A stretch of 64,000 bases of DNA, taken from contig JAJRQT010000195.1 of NCBI GenBank assembly GCA_024280115.1, forward strand, positions 1-64,000, given 5' to 3'. Positions 19,187 to 28,406 of the stretch are shown piece by piece. The DNA is from Bacteroidota bacterium (GTDB taxonomy: Bacteria; Bacteroidota; Bacteroidia; Cytophagales; Cyclobacteriaceae). Under the pieces are notes generated by a model. The model searched no databases and was not told the origin of the DNA. It saw only the letters and a list, made by a program, of their open reading frames with translations. A program made the translations under genes and the position numbers. The number at the start of each line of letters is the position of its first letter. Position 1 is the first letter of the stretch.

Positions 19187-22100
19187 ATGATTGATTTTTT
19201 AATACAAAGACGAAGGGTTGTCGTATTTCAACTGTTATTTCTTGTTGGTACCGTAATTTTTTGGTCGTGTGGAAATCGCGATGAACATCAAAAATTATTC
19301 AAACTGCTCGATCCTCAAAAGACAGGGATTACTTTTAATAATGCGCTGGAAGAGACACATGAGATGAATGTGATCGCCTATCAGGATTTTTACAGCGGAG
19401 GGGGAGTATCTATAGGCGATATCGATAATGATGGATTGTCGGATGTTTTTTTAACAGGGAATCAGGTTCCGGCGAAATTATATAAAAATATGGGTGCAAT
19501 GGTTTTTGATGATATTACAACCAAAGCCGGTCTGGATCATATGGGAAAGGGATGGTTTACTGGGACCTCAATGGTTGACATTAATAATGATGGATATCTC
19601 GACATTTATATCAGTAAATCGGGCATGGAAGCCCCGGATGATCGCGCTAATTTGTTGTACATTAACCAAGGGGATGGAACCTTTATCGAAAGCGCTGAGA
19701 AATATGGGATTGCTCACAAGGGATTTGCGGTTAATGCAACATTCTTTGACTATGACCGTGATGGGGACCTGGATATATATCTGGTAAATCAAGGTCCTAT
19801 AAAGCTGAAAAGCGGTGATGCAGAGAAATTGAGGGCCGAACGGCATGACGAAGCCGGGGATGTTCTGTACGAAAACAGAGATGGGAGATTTGTTGATGTT
19901 ACGGAGGAAAGTGGCATTTATAGTTCAGTAATTGGCTTTGCTCACGGGGTATCGGTTGGTGATATCAATAATGATGGCTGGGAGGATATTTTCGTGAGCA
20001 ATGATTTTTTTGAACATGATTATCTGTACATCAACAATGGAGACAAAACCTTTATAGAAACCATAAAACAAGCCACAAATCACATTTCGTATTATTCTAT
20101 GGGCAATGATCTGGCTGATTTCAATAATGATGGTCTGCTTGACATAGTGGTGCTGGATATGGTAGCTGAAGGAAACCGTCGCTTGTATTCCAACCTGGGG
20201 GGCATGAGGGCACGTAAATTTAATGGTTCCGTTAAAATGGGTCTGCATTATCAATATATGCACAATGTTTTGCATTTGAATAATGGGAATAATACGTTCA
20301 GCGACATTGGGATTTTGTCCGGGATATCAAAGACGGATTGGAGTTGGGCGCCTGTTTTCGCAGATTTTGATAACGATGGACTGAAGGATTTATATATAAC
20401 TAATGGAATCAGAAAGGATATTCGAAATATAGACTGGGGTTATTTGTATCATGATATGTTGGGCTTGACCGGGGGTAAAAACTCATTTAAAGCAAGGGAA
20501 TGGGATATGGTGTTAAATGCCATGCCTTATGAGCAGGTAACAAATTATATGTTTAAAAACAATGGCGATCTCACCTTTGAAAAGGTGATGAATGATTGGG
20601 GAATGGATCAAAAATCATGGTCAAACGGAGTTGCCTATGGCGACCTAGATAATGATGGCGATCTGGATTTGGTAGTGAATAATATAGACCAGGAGGCCTT
20701 TGTGTATCAAAACCAACAAAAACAGGCAAAATTCATCCGGTTTAATTTTTCTGGGTCAACACTAAATCCAATGGCCCTTGGGGCAAAAGTAACTATTCAG
20801 CATGGTGGCAAATCACAATATCAACAGCATTACCTGGTCAGGGGGTATCGTTCGAGTATGGAGCCGGTCATGCACTTTGGCCTCGGGCGGGATACAATAA
20901 TAAACAAAATTGAGGTTGTTTGGCCCGACGGAAAAGCATCACTTTTCCATGATATAGCATCTAATCAGGTGATGCTCTTGAACTATGCTGATGCGGGCGT
21001 AGCTTTACCCGTGGTAGAGGGGAAAGGTAAATTCTATTTTGAGGATGTGACTAAAGAAATGAAAATTGAGATCAGGCATTCCGAAAATGAAATGGATGAT
21101 TTTTCAAGGGAACCACTATTACATTACAAACTTTCCACGATGGGACCTGCTTTTGCAGTTGCTGATGTTAATGGAGATGGATTGGATGATATGTTTCTTG
21201 GAGGCGCCTTCCGGCGTCCGGCACAGTTGTTAATTCAAAATGAAAATTCAGCATTTATTCATTCACAAGAAGAATTATGGGAAGGTGAAAGAATGTATGA
21301 GGATGTGGGAGCTGCTTTTTTTGATGCTGATATGGATGGAGATTGGGATTTGTATGTGGTGAGTGGTGGAAATGAAAATACAATTGAAAATGGTGGTTTG
21401 CAGGACCGTTTATACCTGAATGATGGAAAGGGAAATTTCACGAAGTCACAAGAGGCGCTGCCGAATGGGAGTGGTTCTGTTGTCGTACCGGCAGATTTTG
21501 ATGTGGATGGTGATCTCGATCTTTTTGTTGGTGGCAGGATGATTCCCGGTGAATATCCATTACCTGCTGATAGCTATTTATTAATAAACCAGGATGGGAA
21601 ATTTAAAGACATCACAGATGAAAAAGCACCCGGGTTGCGAGAGCTGGGTATGGTCACAGATGCCTTATGGTCTGATTATGATGTGGATGGCGACCTTGAC
21701 CTGATTGTTGTAGGAGCATGGATGCCCGTTACAATTTTCAGTAATAATTCCGGGAAATTTGAAAAAATTGAAAATAAAAATAATGGCCTGGGAAATTCAT
21801 CCGGTTGGTGGTGGAGTATTGCGGCTGATGATTTTGATCATGACGGAGACCCGGATTTTGTTGTGGGCAATATGGGGTATAATTATAAATTCAGCGCAAG
21901 CGAAAATGGGCCATTGGAGATTTTTGTTTATGATTTTGATTCGAATAACTCATTGGACATTGCCATGGGTTATCACCAGGAAGGCAAATTATATCCTGTT
22001 AACAATTTTAGGAAGACATTACGGCAAAATTCCGAAGTGAAAGATAAGATCAAAACAAATAATGATTTTTCCGTTGCTACACTCAACGATATTTATGGGG

Positions 22101-22519
22101 AAGAAAATCTGAATAATGCCCTGCATTATAAAATTCAGACACTTGCAACATCGTATATTGAAAATATTGGAGCGGGTAAATTTGAAATTACCCCACTTGA
22201 TAACCGAACTCAAATTTCAAATATAAATTCAATACTTATTCGTGATATTGATAGGGACGGGTATAAAGATCTTGTTTTGGCGGGCAACCTTTATGCCTCG
22301 GAGCCGGAAATTACCAGGAATGATGCAGGCATTGGTTTATGGCTTAGAGGAGATGGGAATGGCCATTTCAATTCAATTCCTTTTATCGAAAGCGGATTGT
22401 ACATCCCCGGGGATCTGCGTCATTTAGAATTGGTTAAAACCCAGGAAGGGTTATTGTTGATGTGTGCTAAAAACAATGATTATTTGCAAATTATAAAGCC
22501 TGTACTTCCTTCAAATTGA
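19187..22519 (+). CDS. CRTAC1-type FG-GAP/ASPIC lipoprotein
   Basis: A 1,110-aa exported lipoprotein. The leader has RRR followed by a hydrophobic run and the lipobox IFWSC (Cys28). Many FG-GAP/VCBS repeats with Ca-binding-like cores D-x-D-x-D-G (for example GDIDNDGLSD near 77 and DYDRDGDLDI near 188) build beta-propellers. An ASPIC/UnbV domain lies at about 515-600, with VRGYRSSMEP, FGLGRD and VWPDGK. A second set of FG-GAP repeats follows from about 650 to the end. Such proteins are abundant in marine Bacteroidota and planctomycetes beside sugar genes, and are thought to bind or process glycans at the cell surface, but no enzyme activity is established. A UroD-like gene follows 31 nt later. 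Confidence 0.9.
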   Translation: MIDFLIQRRRVVVFQLLFLVGTVIFWSCGNRDEHQKLFKLLDPQKTGITFNNALEETHEMNVIAYQDFYSGGGVSIGDIDNDGLSDVFLTGNQVPAKLYKNMGAMVFDDITTKAGLDHMGKGWFTGTSMVDINNDGYLDIYISKSGMEAPDDRANLLYINQGDGTFIESAEKYGIAHKGFAVNATFFDYDRDGDLDIYLVNQGPIKLKSGDAEKLRAERHDEAGDVLYENRDGRFVDVTEESGIYSSVIGFAHGVSVGDINNDGWEDIFVSNDFFEHDYLYINNGDKTFIETIKQATNHISYYSMGNDLADFNNDGLLDIVVLDMVAEGNRRLYSNLGGMRARKFNGSVKMGLHYQYMHNVLHLNNGNNTFSDIGILSGISKTDWSWAPVFADFDNDGLKDLYITNGIRKDIRNIDWGYLYHDMLGLTGGKNSFKAREWDMVLNAMPYEQVTNYMFKNNGDLTFEKVMNDWGMDQKSWSNGVAYGDLDNDGDLDLVVNNIDQEAFVYQNQQKQAKFIRFNFSGSTLNPMALGAKVTIQHGGKSQYQQHYLVRGYRSSMEPVMHFGLGRDTIINKIEVVWPDGKASLFHDIASNQVMLLNYADAGVALPVVEGKGKFYFEDVTKEMKIEIRHSENEMDDFSREPLLHYKLSTMGPAFAVADVNGDGLDDMFLGGAFRRPAQLLIQNENSAFIHSQEELWEGERMYEDVGAAFFDADMDGDWDLYVVSGGNENTIENGGLQDRLYLNDGKGNFTKSQEALPNGSGSVVVPADFDVDGDLDLFVGGRMIPGEYPLPADSYLLINQDGKFKDITDEKAPGLRELGMVTDALWSDYDVDGDLDLIVVGAWMPVTIFSNNSGKFEKIENKNNGLGNSSGWWWSIAADDFDHDGDPDFVVGNMGYNYKFSASENGPLEIFVYDFDSNNSLDIAMGYHQEGKLYPVNNFRKTLRQNSEVKDKIKTNNDFSVATLNDIYGEENLNNALHYKIQTLATSYIENIGAGKFEITPLDNRTQISNINSILIRDIDRDGYKDLVLAGNLYASEPEITRNDAGIGLWLRGDGNGHFNSIPFIESGLYIPGDLRHLELVKTQEGLLLMCAKNNDYLQIIKPVLPSN

Positions 22520-22550
22520 TTAAATTTCGCAATATTAATTTTTCTGCAAT

Positions 22551-23630
22551 ATGAATTCAAGAGAGAGGTTTATAACAACAATAAACGGGGGAGAACCTGA
22601 CAGGCCTCCTGTTTTTGCAAATTTTACACCCCAGGTTGCTGAGAAAATGTCGAAATATTTGGGGCTTTCCTATGAAGAACCGGTAGATGCATTACTTTCT
22701 ACCCGTATATCACATACGAAATTGTTGCTGCATTTGGGAAATGATGCAGTGGGGACTGCTTCAATTGCCCCTGCTGATTCGGCAACAGTTACGAATCCTG
22801 ATGGTACACTGGTCAATGAATACGGTATGATATTCAAGCCTAAAGGCCTGTACAACGAGTTTTATAAATATCCGCTGGAAAGCGCTGAAACTGTTGAAGA
22901 TATTGAAAATTATCATTTTCCCGATCCGTTTGCAGAAGGAAGATATGCTGATGCTGAAAATAAAATTGCTACTTATAGCAATGATTATGGAGTAATAGGA
23001 GATTTGGAAACAGCCATATTTGAAACCTCCTGGTATCTTACCGGTTTAGAGAAATTTTTCATGGACATGATGATTCAGCCACCTTACTTTTATAAGCTGA
23101 TGGATAAGGTCATGGACATTCATCTTGAAATGGGAAAAGAGCTTATCAGACGGGGGATTGATATGCTGTGGGCAGGAGATGATTTTGGGGGTCAGGATGG
23201 TATGTTGATAGAGCCGGATCAATGGAGGCAGGTATTTAAACCCAGGATGAAATACATGTTTGAAGAGTTTAGAAAGGTAAATACGGATATAAAAATTGCC
23301 TGGCACACTTGTGGTTCAGTAGTTCCGATTATTCCTGATTTAATAGAAATTGGTCTGGACATTCTCAATCCTTTGCAGCCACTTGCAAAAGATATGACGC
23401 CCGAGCTTCTTAAGAGTGAATTTGGAAAGGATTTGATCTTTTTCGGCGGTATTTGCGTCCAGGACTTAATGCCTAACGGTTCACCACAACAGATAAAAGA
23501 TGAAGTTAAACGCAGGGCAGATATATTTGGAAAAGATGGTGGATATATACTAGCTCCGGCACATAACATCCAGGATGATACACCCATTGAAAATATTATG
23601 GCATTTTTTGAGGCAGTTCAGGAACTGTAA
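22551..23630 (+). CDS. Uroporphyrinogen decarboxylase-fold protein, MtaA/CmuA-like
   Basis: A 359-aa cytoplasmic TIM barrel of the UroD superfamily. It opens with NSRERF and PDRPP, typical for the branch that includes corrinoid methyltransferases, and it is not obviously a heme-pathway HemE. Zinc-site-like residues are visible: H252-T-C254-G and C302 (in GGICVQ), as in MtaA-type methyl transfer proteins, with a late His in APAHN. It follows the FG-GAP lipoprotein by 31 nt and is probably in its operon. In a sugar locus, transfer of a methyl group from a methylated sugar is an attractive possibility, but no corrinoid protein gene is seen here, so this is inference. Confidence 0.85.
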   Translation: MNSRERFITTINGGEPDRPPVFANFTPQVAEKMSKYLGLSYEEPVDALLSTRISHTKLLLHLGNDAVGTASIAPADSATVTNPDGTLVNEYGMIFKPKGLYNEFYKYPLESAETVEDIENYHFPDPFAEGRYADAENKIATYSNDYGVIGDLETAIFETSWYLTGLEKFFMDMMIQPPYFYKLMDKVMDIHLEMGKELIRRGIDMLWAGDDFGGQDGMLIEPDQWRQVFKPRMKYMFEEFRKVNTDIKIAWHTCGSVVPIIPDLIEIGLDILNPLQPLAKDMTPELLKSEFGKDLIFFGGICVQDLMPNGSPQQIKDEVKRRADIFGKDGGYILAPAHNIQDDTPIENIMAFFEAVQEL

Positions 23631-23758
23631 ATCTATATTGAGAACTCACTAAAAACTTCCTGCCAACTACGGATGTCAAATTTTCCATGATGAAATGCTC
23701 ACAAAAATGTATTAGCTATCGAATTGGTATCTCCAAACAATAATTTTGTCAAACCCAT

Positions 23759-24343
23759 CTAATGGTAAAACGGGAAGTGCCTGACTTGCCAGATAATTGA
23801 GTTTTTCCAGCTATCGGGTGTGTCATCTATAAATATATTCGCTTTATTCTTATCATAGATAACTGTGCCGCTGTTTTTAAAAATGCTTATATAAACAGAA
23901 GCATGGTATTTTTTCGTAGTCGAGCTGGCTGAACCGCCATAAACATTGGTTTTGTCCCAGTCTTTTTGATTGACACTACCAAAACCAGATTCCAATGATG
24001 AAGTTCCTTCAAATGATCTGTCGATGGACCCCATTAATACATAATCTGCACCAAGCACATCCGCGATTTCCTTAGTAGTAAAATTATCCATGGTTTCGGC
24101 CGTTATGCCAGCTTTATTTAAGCCTACATTTACATCCCTCGCATTGAGCGGGGTAACCTTGAAGTGTTTTTGTTTTTTATTTATATAGCCAATTAAAAAT
24201 TGTTGAGCTTCTTTGCCTTTTGGCTCTGATAGATGACCATCATCTGTAAATGTGAAAGGTAAGATAGCTACTGACTCCTGGGAAAATGCAAATATTGACG
24301 CAGTCAAGAAAAATACTAAGCCTAAATACTTCAAATGTTTCAT
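23759..24343 (-). CDS. Exported CsgG/LpoB-like protein
   Basis: A 194-aa protein with a signal peptide (hydrophobic stretch ending near FAFS) and no lipobox Cys. The mature start SVAILPF, followed by an alternating beta/alpha pattern, resembles the CsgG/TolB-N type of fold: a helix reading TTKEIADVLGADYVLMGSIDR is characteristic of these domains, where ADYV and G-S-I form the central strand. Related proteins act in outer membrane assembly or as lipoprotein regulators. It is transcribed against the UroD-like gene and stands alone. Precise role unknown. Confidence 0.7.
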   Translation of the reverse strand: MKHLKYLGLVFFLTASIFAFSQESVAILPFTFTDDGHLSEPKGKEAQQFLIGYINKKQKHFKVTPLNARDVNVGLNKAGITAETMDNFTTKEIADVLGADYVLMGSIDRSFEGTSSLESGFGSVNQKDWDKTNVYGGSASSTTKKYHASVYISIFKNSGTVIYDKNKANIFIDDTPDSWKNSIIWQVRHFPFYH

Positions 24344-24475
24344 AGTGTGTGGTTTAATTAGTGTAAAACATAAATATTTAATGATTGTTTATTTTACTCT
24401 GGCAATAATTAATTTTCAAATTAAATAAATTGTATTTTAAAATTCAAAAAAGCTTGTTCCTAAATAAAAATAGTA

Positions 24476-25009
24476 ATGCGACTGACACCCGGGACAAAAA
24501 TAACAAATATATGTCTTCCCGCTATTGATAGTTCGGTATTTAAAACAGAAAACATAAAAGGGCAACCATTCATGTTGTCGTTTCTTCGTTTTGCGAGTTG
24601 TCCCTTTTGCAATTTGAGGATCAACGAATTAGTCAGGCGATTTGATGAGTTTGGCAATGAATTTACAATTATTGCAGTTTTTGATTCTCCACTGGATAAT
24701 TTGATACGCCATACAGAAGGACACAAAGCGCCATTTCCCATATTAGCGGACGAAAAAAATAAATATTACAAGGCTTATGGTATTGAGCAATCTTTCTTAG
24801 GAATGATAAAGGGGATGATTTTGCGCATGCCAACACTACTCAAAGGAATGACCAAGGGCTATTTGCCATTTATAATCAAAGGCAGCATGATGACCATGCC
24901 AGCAGACTTCCTGGTTGATCGTGAGGGCATTATTCAGGATGCCTATTATGGAAGGGATGAAGGAGATCATTTGCCCTTTGATGCGGTAAAGGATTTTTCA
25001 TTGAAATGA
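24476..25009 (+). CDS. Peroxiredoxin-like protein with CPFC motif
   Basis: A 177-aa thioredoxin-fold protein of the AhpC/TSA-like group. Residues C42-P-F-C45 form a CxxC motif after an extended SFLRFA strand, as in the peroxiredoxin-like family rather than classical Prx with the P-x-x-x-T-x-x-C site. There is no signal peptide, so it should be cytoplasmic. A later hydrophobic stretch (about 100-130, rich in Met and Gly) may pack against a membrane or form a hydrophobic core. Likely thiol-dependent reductase or peroxidase activity. It is flanked by non-redox genes and gives no operon clue. Confidence 0.82.
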   Translation: MRLTPGTKITNICLPAIDSSVFKTENIKGQPFMLSFLRFASCPFCNLRINELVRRFDEFGNEFTIIAVFDSPLDNLIRHTEGHKAPFPILADEKNKYYKAYGIEQSFLGMIKGMILRMPTLLKGMTKGYLPFIIKGSMMTMPADFLVDREGIIQDAYYGRDEGDHLPFDAVKDFSLK

Positions 25010-25095
25010 ATGTAATTTTTTACGAATGTGAAAGATTATAAATAATTCAATTACTTAGAATTTATACTTACAATTATTAAATATCAAGAAATATC

Positions 25096-26187
25096 ATGAA
25101 CATAAATCGACGTAATTTTTTCAAAAAAGCTGGCGTTAGTACAGCATTGACTTATGCATCTACCAGCCTGTTAAAAAGTTCCTATGCTAAAAGTATTGAT
25201 AAAAAGCAGGGGAGTCAACGATTGAGTCTAGAGCAATTGGAGGCTTGGGAGAATGCCCATTATGGAATGTTTATACATTTTGGTATGAGTACATTTTTGG
25301 GGAATGAACTACCTGATGGTAAAGCTCCTGCTGCTGTTTATAATCCCAGCAAACTCAATGTTGATCAATGGGTTTCAGTTGCGCGGGATGCCGGGATGAA
25401 GTATGCGATATTAACAACAAAACATGTTGCTGGACACTGTCTTTGGCCAAGTTTGCATACTGAATATACAGTTAATAATAGTACGAATAAAACAGATGTA
25501 GTTGAGGCATTTATAAAGTCGTGCGGGCAACGGGGAATTAAACCCGGATTTTACTATTGTTCCTGGGATAATCATAATCGATTTGGGAGCAAAACACCTT
25601 CAGATGGAGGTGTGTGGGCAGAAATGAATGCTTTTCCGAAAGATCAGAAAGGAGAAATGCCTGCATTTACCACCTCTCTTTATCAGAATTTTCAAACAGC
25701 ACAGATCACTGAATTATTGAATAATTATGGGCCTATTTTCGAAATTTGGGTTGATATTCCGGGAGTTCTTGGTAGGGGATACCGAACATATTTATATAAT
25801 TATATTGCAGATACTCAGCCTGATACAGTAGTAATGATGAACAGCGGTATCGGAGATGGTTCAACATATAATGTCGATTATGCATGGCCTTCAGATATAA
25901 TGGCTATTGAGAGAAAGCAACCTTCGACTGATGGTTTTAAAAAATGGAGAAATATTGAAGGCAAAGATTATTATATCCCCGGAGAGCATTGTGATCCGAT
26001 AGGGAAGGAGTGGTTTCACGTTCAGGGAGACATGCCGCGCCCGGATTCAGAATTGCTCAACCAATATGAGTTGACGCGTAAAACCGGTGTAAATTTTTTA
26101 TTGAATGTTCCCCCAGATAAAAGCGGATTGATACCAAAAGAATATGTTGATAGTCTTAACCGATTGCGTAAAAATGCAAACATATAG
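25096..26187 (+). CDS. Tat-exported alpha-L-fucosidase-like protein (GH29)
   Basis: A 363-aa GH29-type TIM barrel with a Tat-like signal, NRRNFFKKAG (residues 4-13). Family landmarks are clear: YGMFIHFG (56-63), TTKHVAGHCLWPS (107-119), and GFYYCSWD (151-158). The predicted nucleophile is D220 in EIWVD, at the place of the usual WFDG motif; here the next residues are IP rather than G. The length is short for GH29 because the C-terminal beta-sandwich is missing. It would release alpha-L-fucose or a related sugar in the periplasm. Genes for making GDP-L-fucose are also in this window (37008-39046), but that is synthesis, not breakdown. Confidence 0.86.
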   Translation: MNINRRNFFKKAGVSTALTYASTSLLKSSYAKSIDKKQGSQRLSLEQLEAWENAHYGMFIHFGMSTFLGNELPDGKAPAAVYNPSKLNVDQWVSVARDAGMKYAILTTKHVAGHCLWPSLHTEYTVNNSTNKTDVVEAFIKSCGQRGIKPGFYYCSWDNHNRFGSKTPSDGGVWAEMNAFPKDQKGEMPAFTTSLYQNFQTAQITELLNNYGPIFEIWVDIPGVLGRGYRTYLYNYIADTQPDTVVMMNSGIGDGSTYNVDYAWPSDIMAIERKQPSTDGFKKWRNIEGKDYYIPGEHCDPIGKEWFHVQGDMPRPDSELLNQYELTRKTGVNFLLNVPPDKSGLIPKEYVDSLNRLRKNANI

Positions 26188-26404
26188 AATAGAGAGAAGA
26201 CAGTTGTCTATATGAATTTATATTGAGAAACTAATTTTTAAGATTGGTTATTTCTGTGATAAATTTGAATTTATAATCTTTTTACCTACATTAATTAACA
26301 TAAATATCATTGAATTTTATTTAAGTAAAAACCAATAAAGGTCTATGAAAAGTTATTTTGTGACTTTTGATATTCCTGCTCTTTAACAACTAACTCCACT
26401 AATC

Positions 26405-27370
26405 ATGCTTGATTCTCCAATTATCGACATTGCCATTGGGCTTTCATTTTTATATTTTCTCTTAGGTTTGATCGCTTCTTCTTTAAATGAATTGATTCAA
26501 ACTAAACTACAGTCCAGGTCGAGAGAATTGCACAATGCAATCATTAATTTTCTTGACCGCGACTGGGATGAAATTGGCAAAAAAATTGTTGAAAGCCCTT
26601 ATGTGCGTTCTCTGAGTAAATCTCCTGAAAAACTCCCATCATATATCCCGTCCAGTTCATTTGCCCAGGGCATTATTGATGTTATTAAAGGAGCGGAAGA
26701 ACTACCAAATACCATTCCCGAAATCCGAAAGCAAATAAAGAACAATCCCATCATTAAAGGCGATGCGCAACTTTGGTTATTGGGCCTTTTAGATCAATCT
26801 TACTCAAGGTTAGAGGGTTTTTATTCAAAACTTGAAGAATCGTACAACGATGCTATGGATAGGGTAAGTGGATGGTATGGAAGGAAAGCAAAAAGGACGA
26901 TATTGATACTTGGAATTATAACATCAATTTTACTGAACGTTGATACCATTGATATCACCCAAACCTTGTGGAAAAATAAGGAAATGGCAAAAGCTTTTTC
27001 AGCTATTGTTGCCAATTCTATGCAAGGGATAGAAAAGACCGGTGATGGATTTAAAATGGAAGACGCAGAAGGAAAAGTTCTGTATTCCATCCAAAATGAA
27101 CCGGGTAAAAATATCACCAGGATGGTAACAGATATTGGAAATTTCCCTATCCCCCTTGGTTGGAATTCAAATAGTTTCGATTTCTTTTCAGAGCCCAAGT
27201 GGGGTTGGAGTCTATTATCAAAACTTGCCGGATGGAGTATTACGGCTATGGCCATATTTTTAGGCGCTCCCTTTTGGTTTGATCTGCTGAGTAAAATTGT
27301 CAATTTGCGTGGAGCAGGAAATAAGCCAGATACATCTGTGCCTGCGAAAAAAGGAAGTGAAATTGATTGA
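26405..27370 (+). CDS. Conserved-looking inner-membrane protein, unknown function
   Basis: A 321-aa protein with three likely membrane segments, at about 6-27, 163-180 and 272-292, and a long polar loop between the first two that is rich in helix-forming residues and short motifs such as PSYIPSSSF and GDAQLW. The C-terminal tail is basic. I do not recognise the family. It has an ATG start and stands alone on the plus strand, 200 nt after the fucosidase. Membrane anchoring of a soluble loop domain is the only supported statement. Confidence 0.7.
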   Translation: MLDSPIIDIAIGLSFLYFLLGLIASSLNELIQTKLQSRSRELHNAIINFLDRDWDEIGKKIVESPYVRSLSKSPEKLPSYIPSSSFAQGIIDVIKGAEELPNTIPEIRKQIKNNPIIKGDAQLWLLGLLDQSYSRLEGFYSKLEESYNDAMDRVSGWYGRKAKRTILILGIITSILLNVDTIDITQTLWKNKEMAKAFSAIVANSMQGIEKTGDGFKMEDAEGKVLYSIQNEPGKNITRMVTDIGNFPIPLGWNSNSFDFFSEPKWGWSLLSKLAGWSITAMAIFLGAPFWFDLLSKIVNLRGAGNKPDTSVPAKKGSEID

Positions 27371-27697
27371 TTTTTAAATTGATGTAGAAAAATAAAATAC
27401 TCAAATTGTAACGGTAGGGCTAAACGGACCTCATTGATACCTGAAATATTCTGATGCATATTCGGAAATCATTCACTTTTTTCAGATGGATAACCACCGT
27501 TTGCAATAATGAAATTGCCTTATTTAGGCTTGTCCACGATTTATAACAGTGATTTCTCCGCGAGACTTGTACGATTACCTCCAAATATTATAATATTTCC
27601 TTACCTTGTGAAACCATTGTGTATTGATAGCAGTTACTCTTGCTATTTCAGGATTGATCCACATTGGGTTGTCAGCATTTTCGAATTAAAATTAATT

Positions 27698-28150
27698 ATG
27701 GCCAGATCTAAAGAAACATTCAGTAAAAAGGAGGTAGAGAAAAAGAAACTTCAAAAAAGAAAAGAGAAACAAAAACGCAGAGAGGAACGAAAAGCAAATC
27801 CCGGGCGTTCTTTTGAGGACATGATAGCATATACCGATGAGAACGGCAATATTATATCTACACCACCGGATCCATCAAAAAAGAAGGAAATAAAAACAAA
27901 AGATATCATCATCGGAGCGCGTAATAGCGGTGGTGATGAAGAGGAAGTTGATCCTGTGAGAAAAGGTAAAGTCGCTTTCTTTAACAACAGTAAGGGCTAT
28001 GGTTTCATTAGAGATTTGGATACTAATGAAAACATTTTTGTACACGTCAATGGCCTGGTAAATTCCATAAATGAAAATGATAAAGTTACGTTTGAGACTG
28101 AGCGTGGCCCCAGGGGTCTAAATGCTATAAAGGTTACGCTGATAGAATAA
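27698..28150 (+). CDS. Cold-shock-domain protein with a basic N-terminal extension
   Basis: A 150-aa protein. Residues 1-35 are extremely rich in Lys, Arg and Glu (likely helical, RNA-binding or ribosome-associated), a linker follows, and a cold-shock domain occupies 87-149 with RNP1 KGYGFI (99-104) and RNP2 NIFVH (112-116). I place the start at the ATG at 27698; the longer frame from 27509 is not protein-like. It probably binds single-stranded RNA or DNA. It converges with a second cold-shock gene at 28215, with one terminator hairpin between them. Confidence 0.87.
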   Translation: MARSKETFSKKEVEKKKLQKRKEKQKRREERKANPGRSFEDMIAYTDENGNIISTPPDPSKKKEIKTKDIIIGARNSGGDEEEVDPVRKGKVAFFNNSKGYGFIRDLDTNENIFVHVNGLVNSINENDKVTFETERGPRGLNAIKVTLIE

Positions 28151-28171
28151 CATTAAAAATAGCGCAAAAAA

Positions 28172-28192
28172 AAACCACCGTTAAGGTGGTTT
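28172..28192 (-). terminator. Intrinsic terminator for the small cold-shock gene
   Basis: The arms AAACCACC (28172-28179) and GGTGGTTT (28185-28192) form an eight-pair stem. On the minus strand the stem is followed by a T-run (the A-run at 28165-28174 on the plus strand). It therefore terminates the gene at 28215 best, and less well the convergent plus-strand gene. Confidence 0.8.
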
Positions 28193-28214
28193 AAATGTAT
28201 TTCAGTAATAAAAC

Positions 28215-28406
28215 CTAATCTACTACCCTTACGTTTACCGCGTTCATACCTTTCTTCCCTCTTTCCATGTCGTACTCAACTTTGTCGTTTTCACGAATTT
28301 CATCGATAAGTCCTGAAGAATGTACGAAAATGTCTTCACTTGAATCGTCTGGTTTAATGAATCCAAAACCTTTGGTTACATTAAAGAATTTTACTGTTCC
28401 TTGCAT
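28215..28406 (-). CDS. CspA-like cold-shock protein
   Basis: A 63-aa single cold-shock domain: RNP1 KGFGFI (12-17) and RNP2 DIFVH (25-29) are intact, so it should bind single-stranded nucleic acid and act as an RNA chaperone. The length and sequence are typical of the bacterial Csp family. The leader is long: a TACCTTTG element at 28568-28575 would start the mRNA about 155 nt before the ATG, as often seen for temperature-responsive csp genes. It is convergent with the extended cold-shock protein at 27698. Confidence 0.93.
   Translation of the reverse strand: MQGTVKFFNVTKGFGFIKPDDSSEDIFVHSSGLIDEIRENDKVEYDMERGKKGMNAVNVRVVD

Noticed and set aside
23759..24343. HemE or curli secretion function for the neighbouring exported protein
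   Set aside because: Only the CsgG/LpoB-like fold pattern is visible; no curli genes surround it and no specific function can be claimed.
24460..24741. Minus-strand 93-codon frame under the peroxiredoxin-like gene
   Set aside because: It is antisense to a well-supported gene and has no recognisable features.
27509..27697. N-terminal extension of the cold-shock protein
   Set aside because: The extra residues are not protein-like and the basic region starts cleanly at the ATG at 27698.
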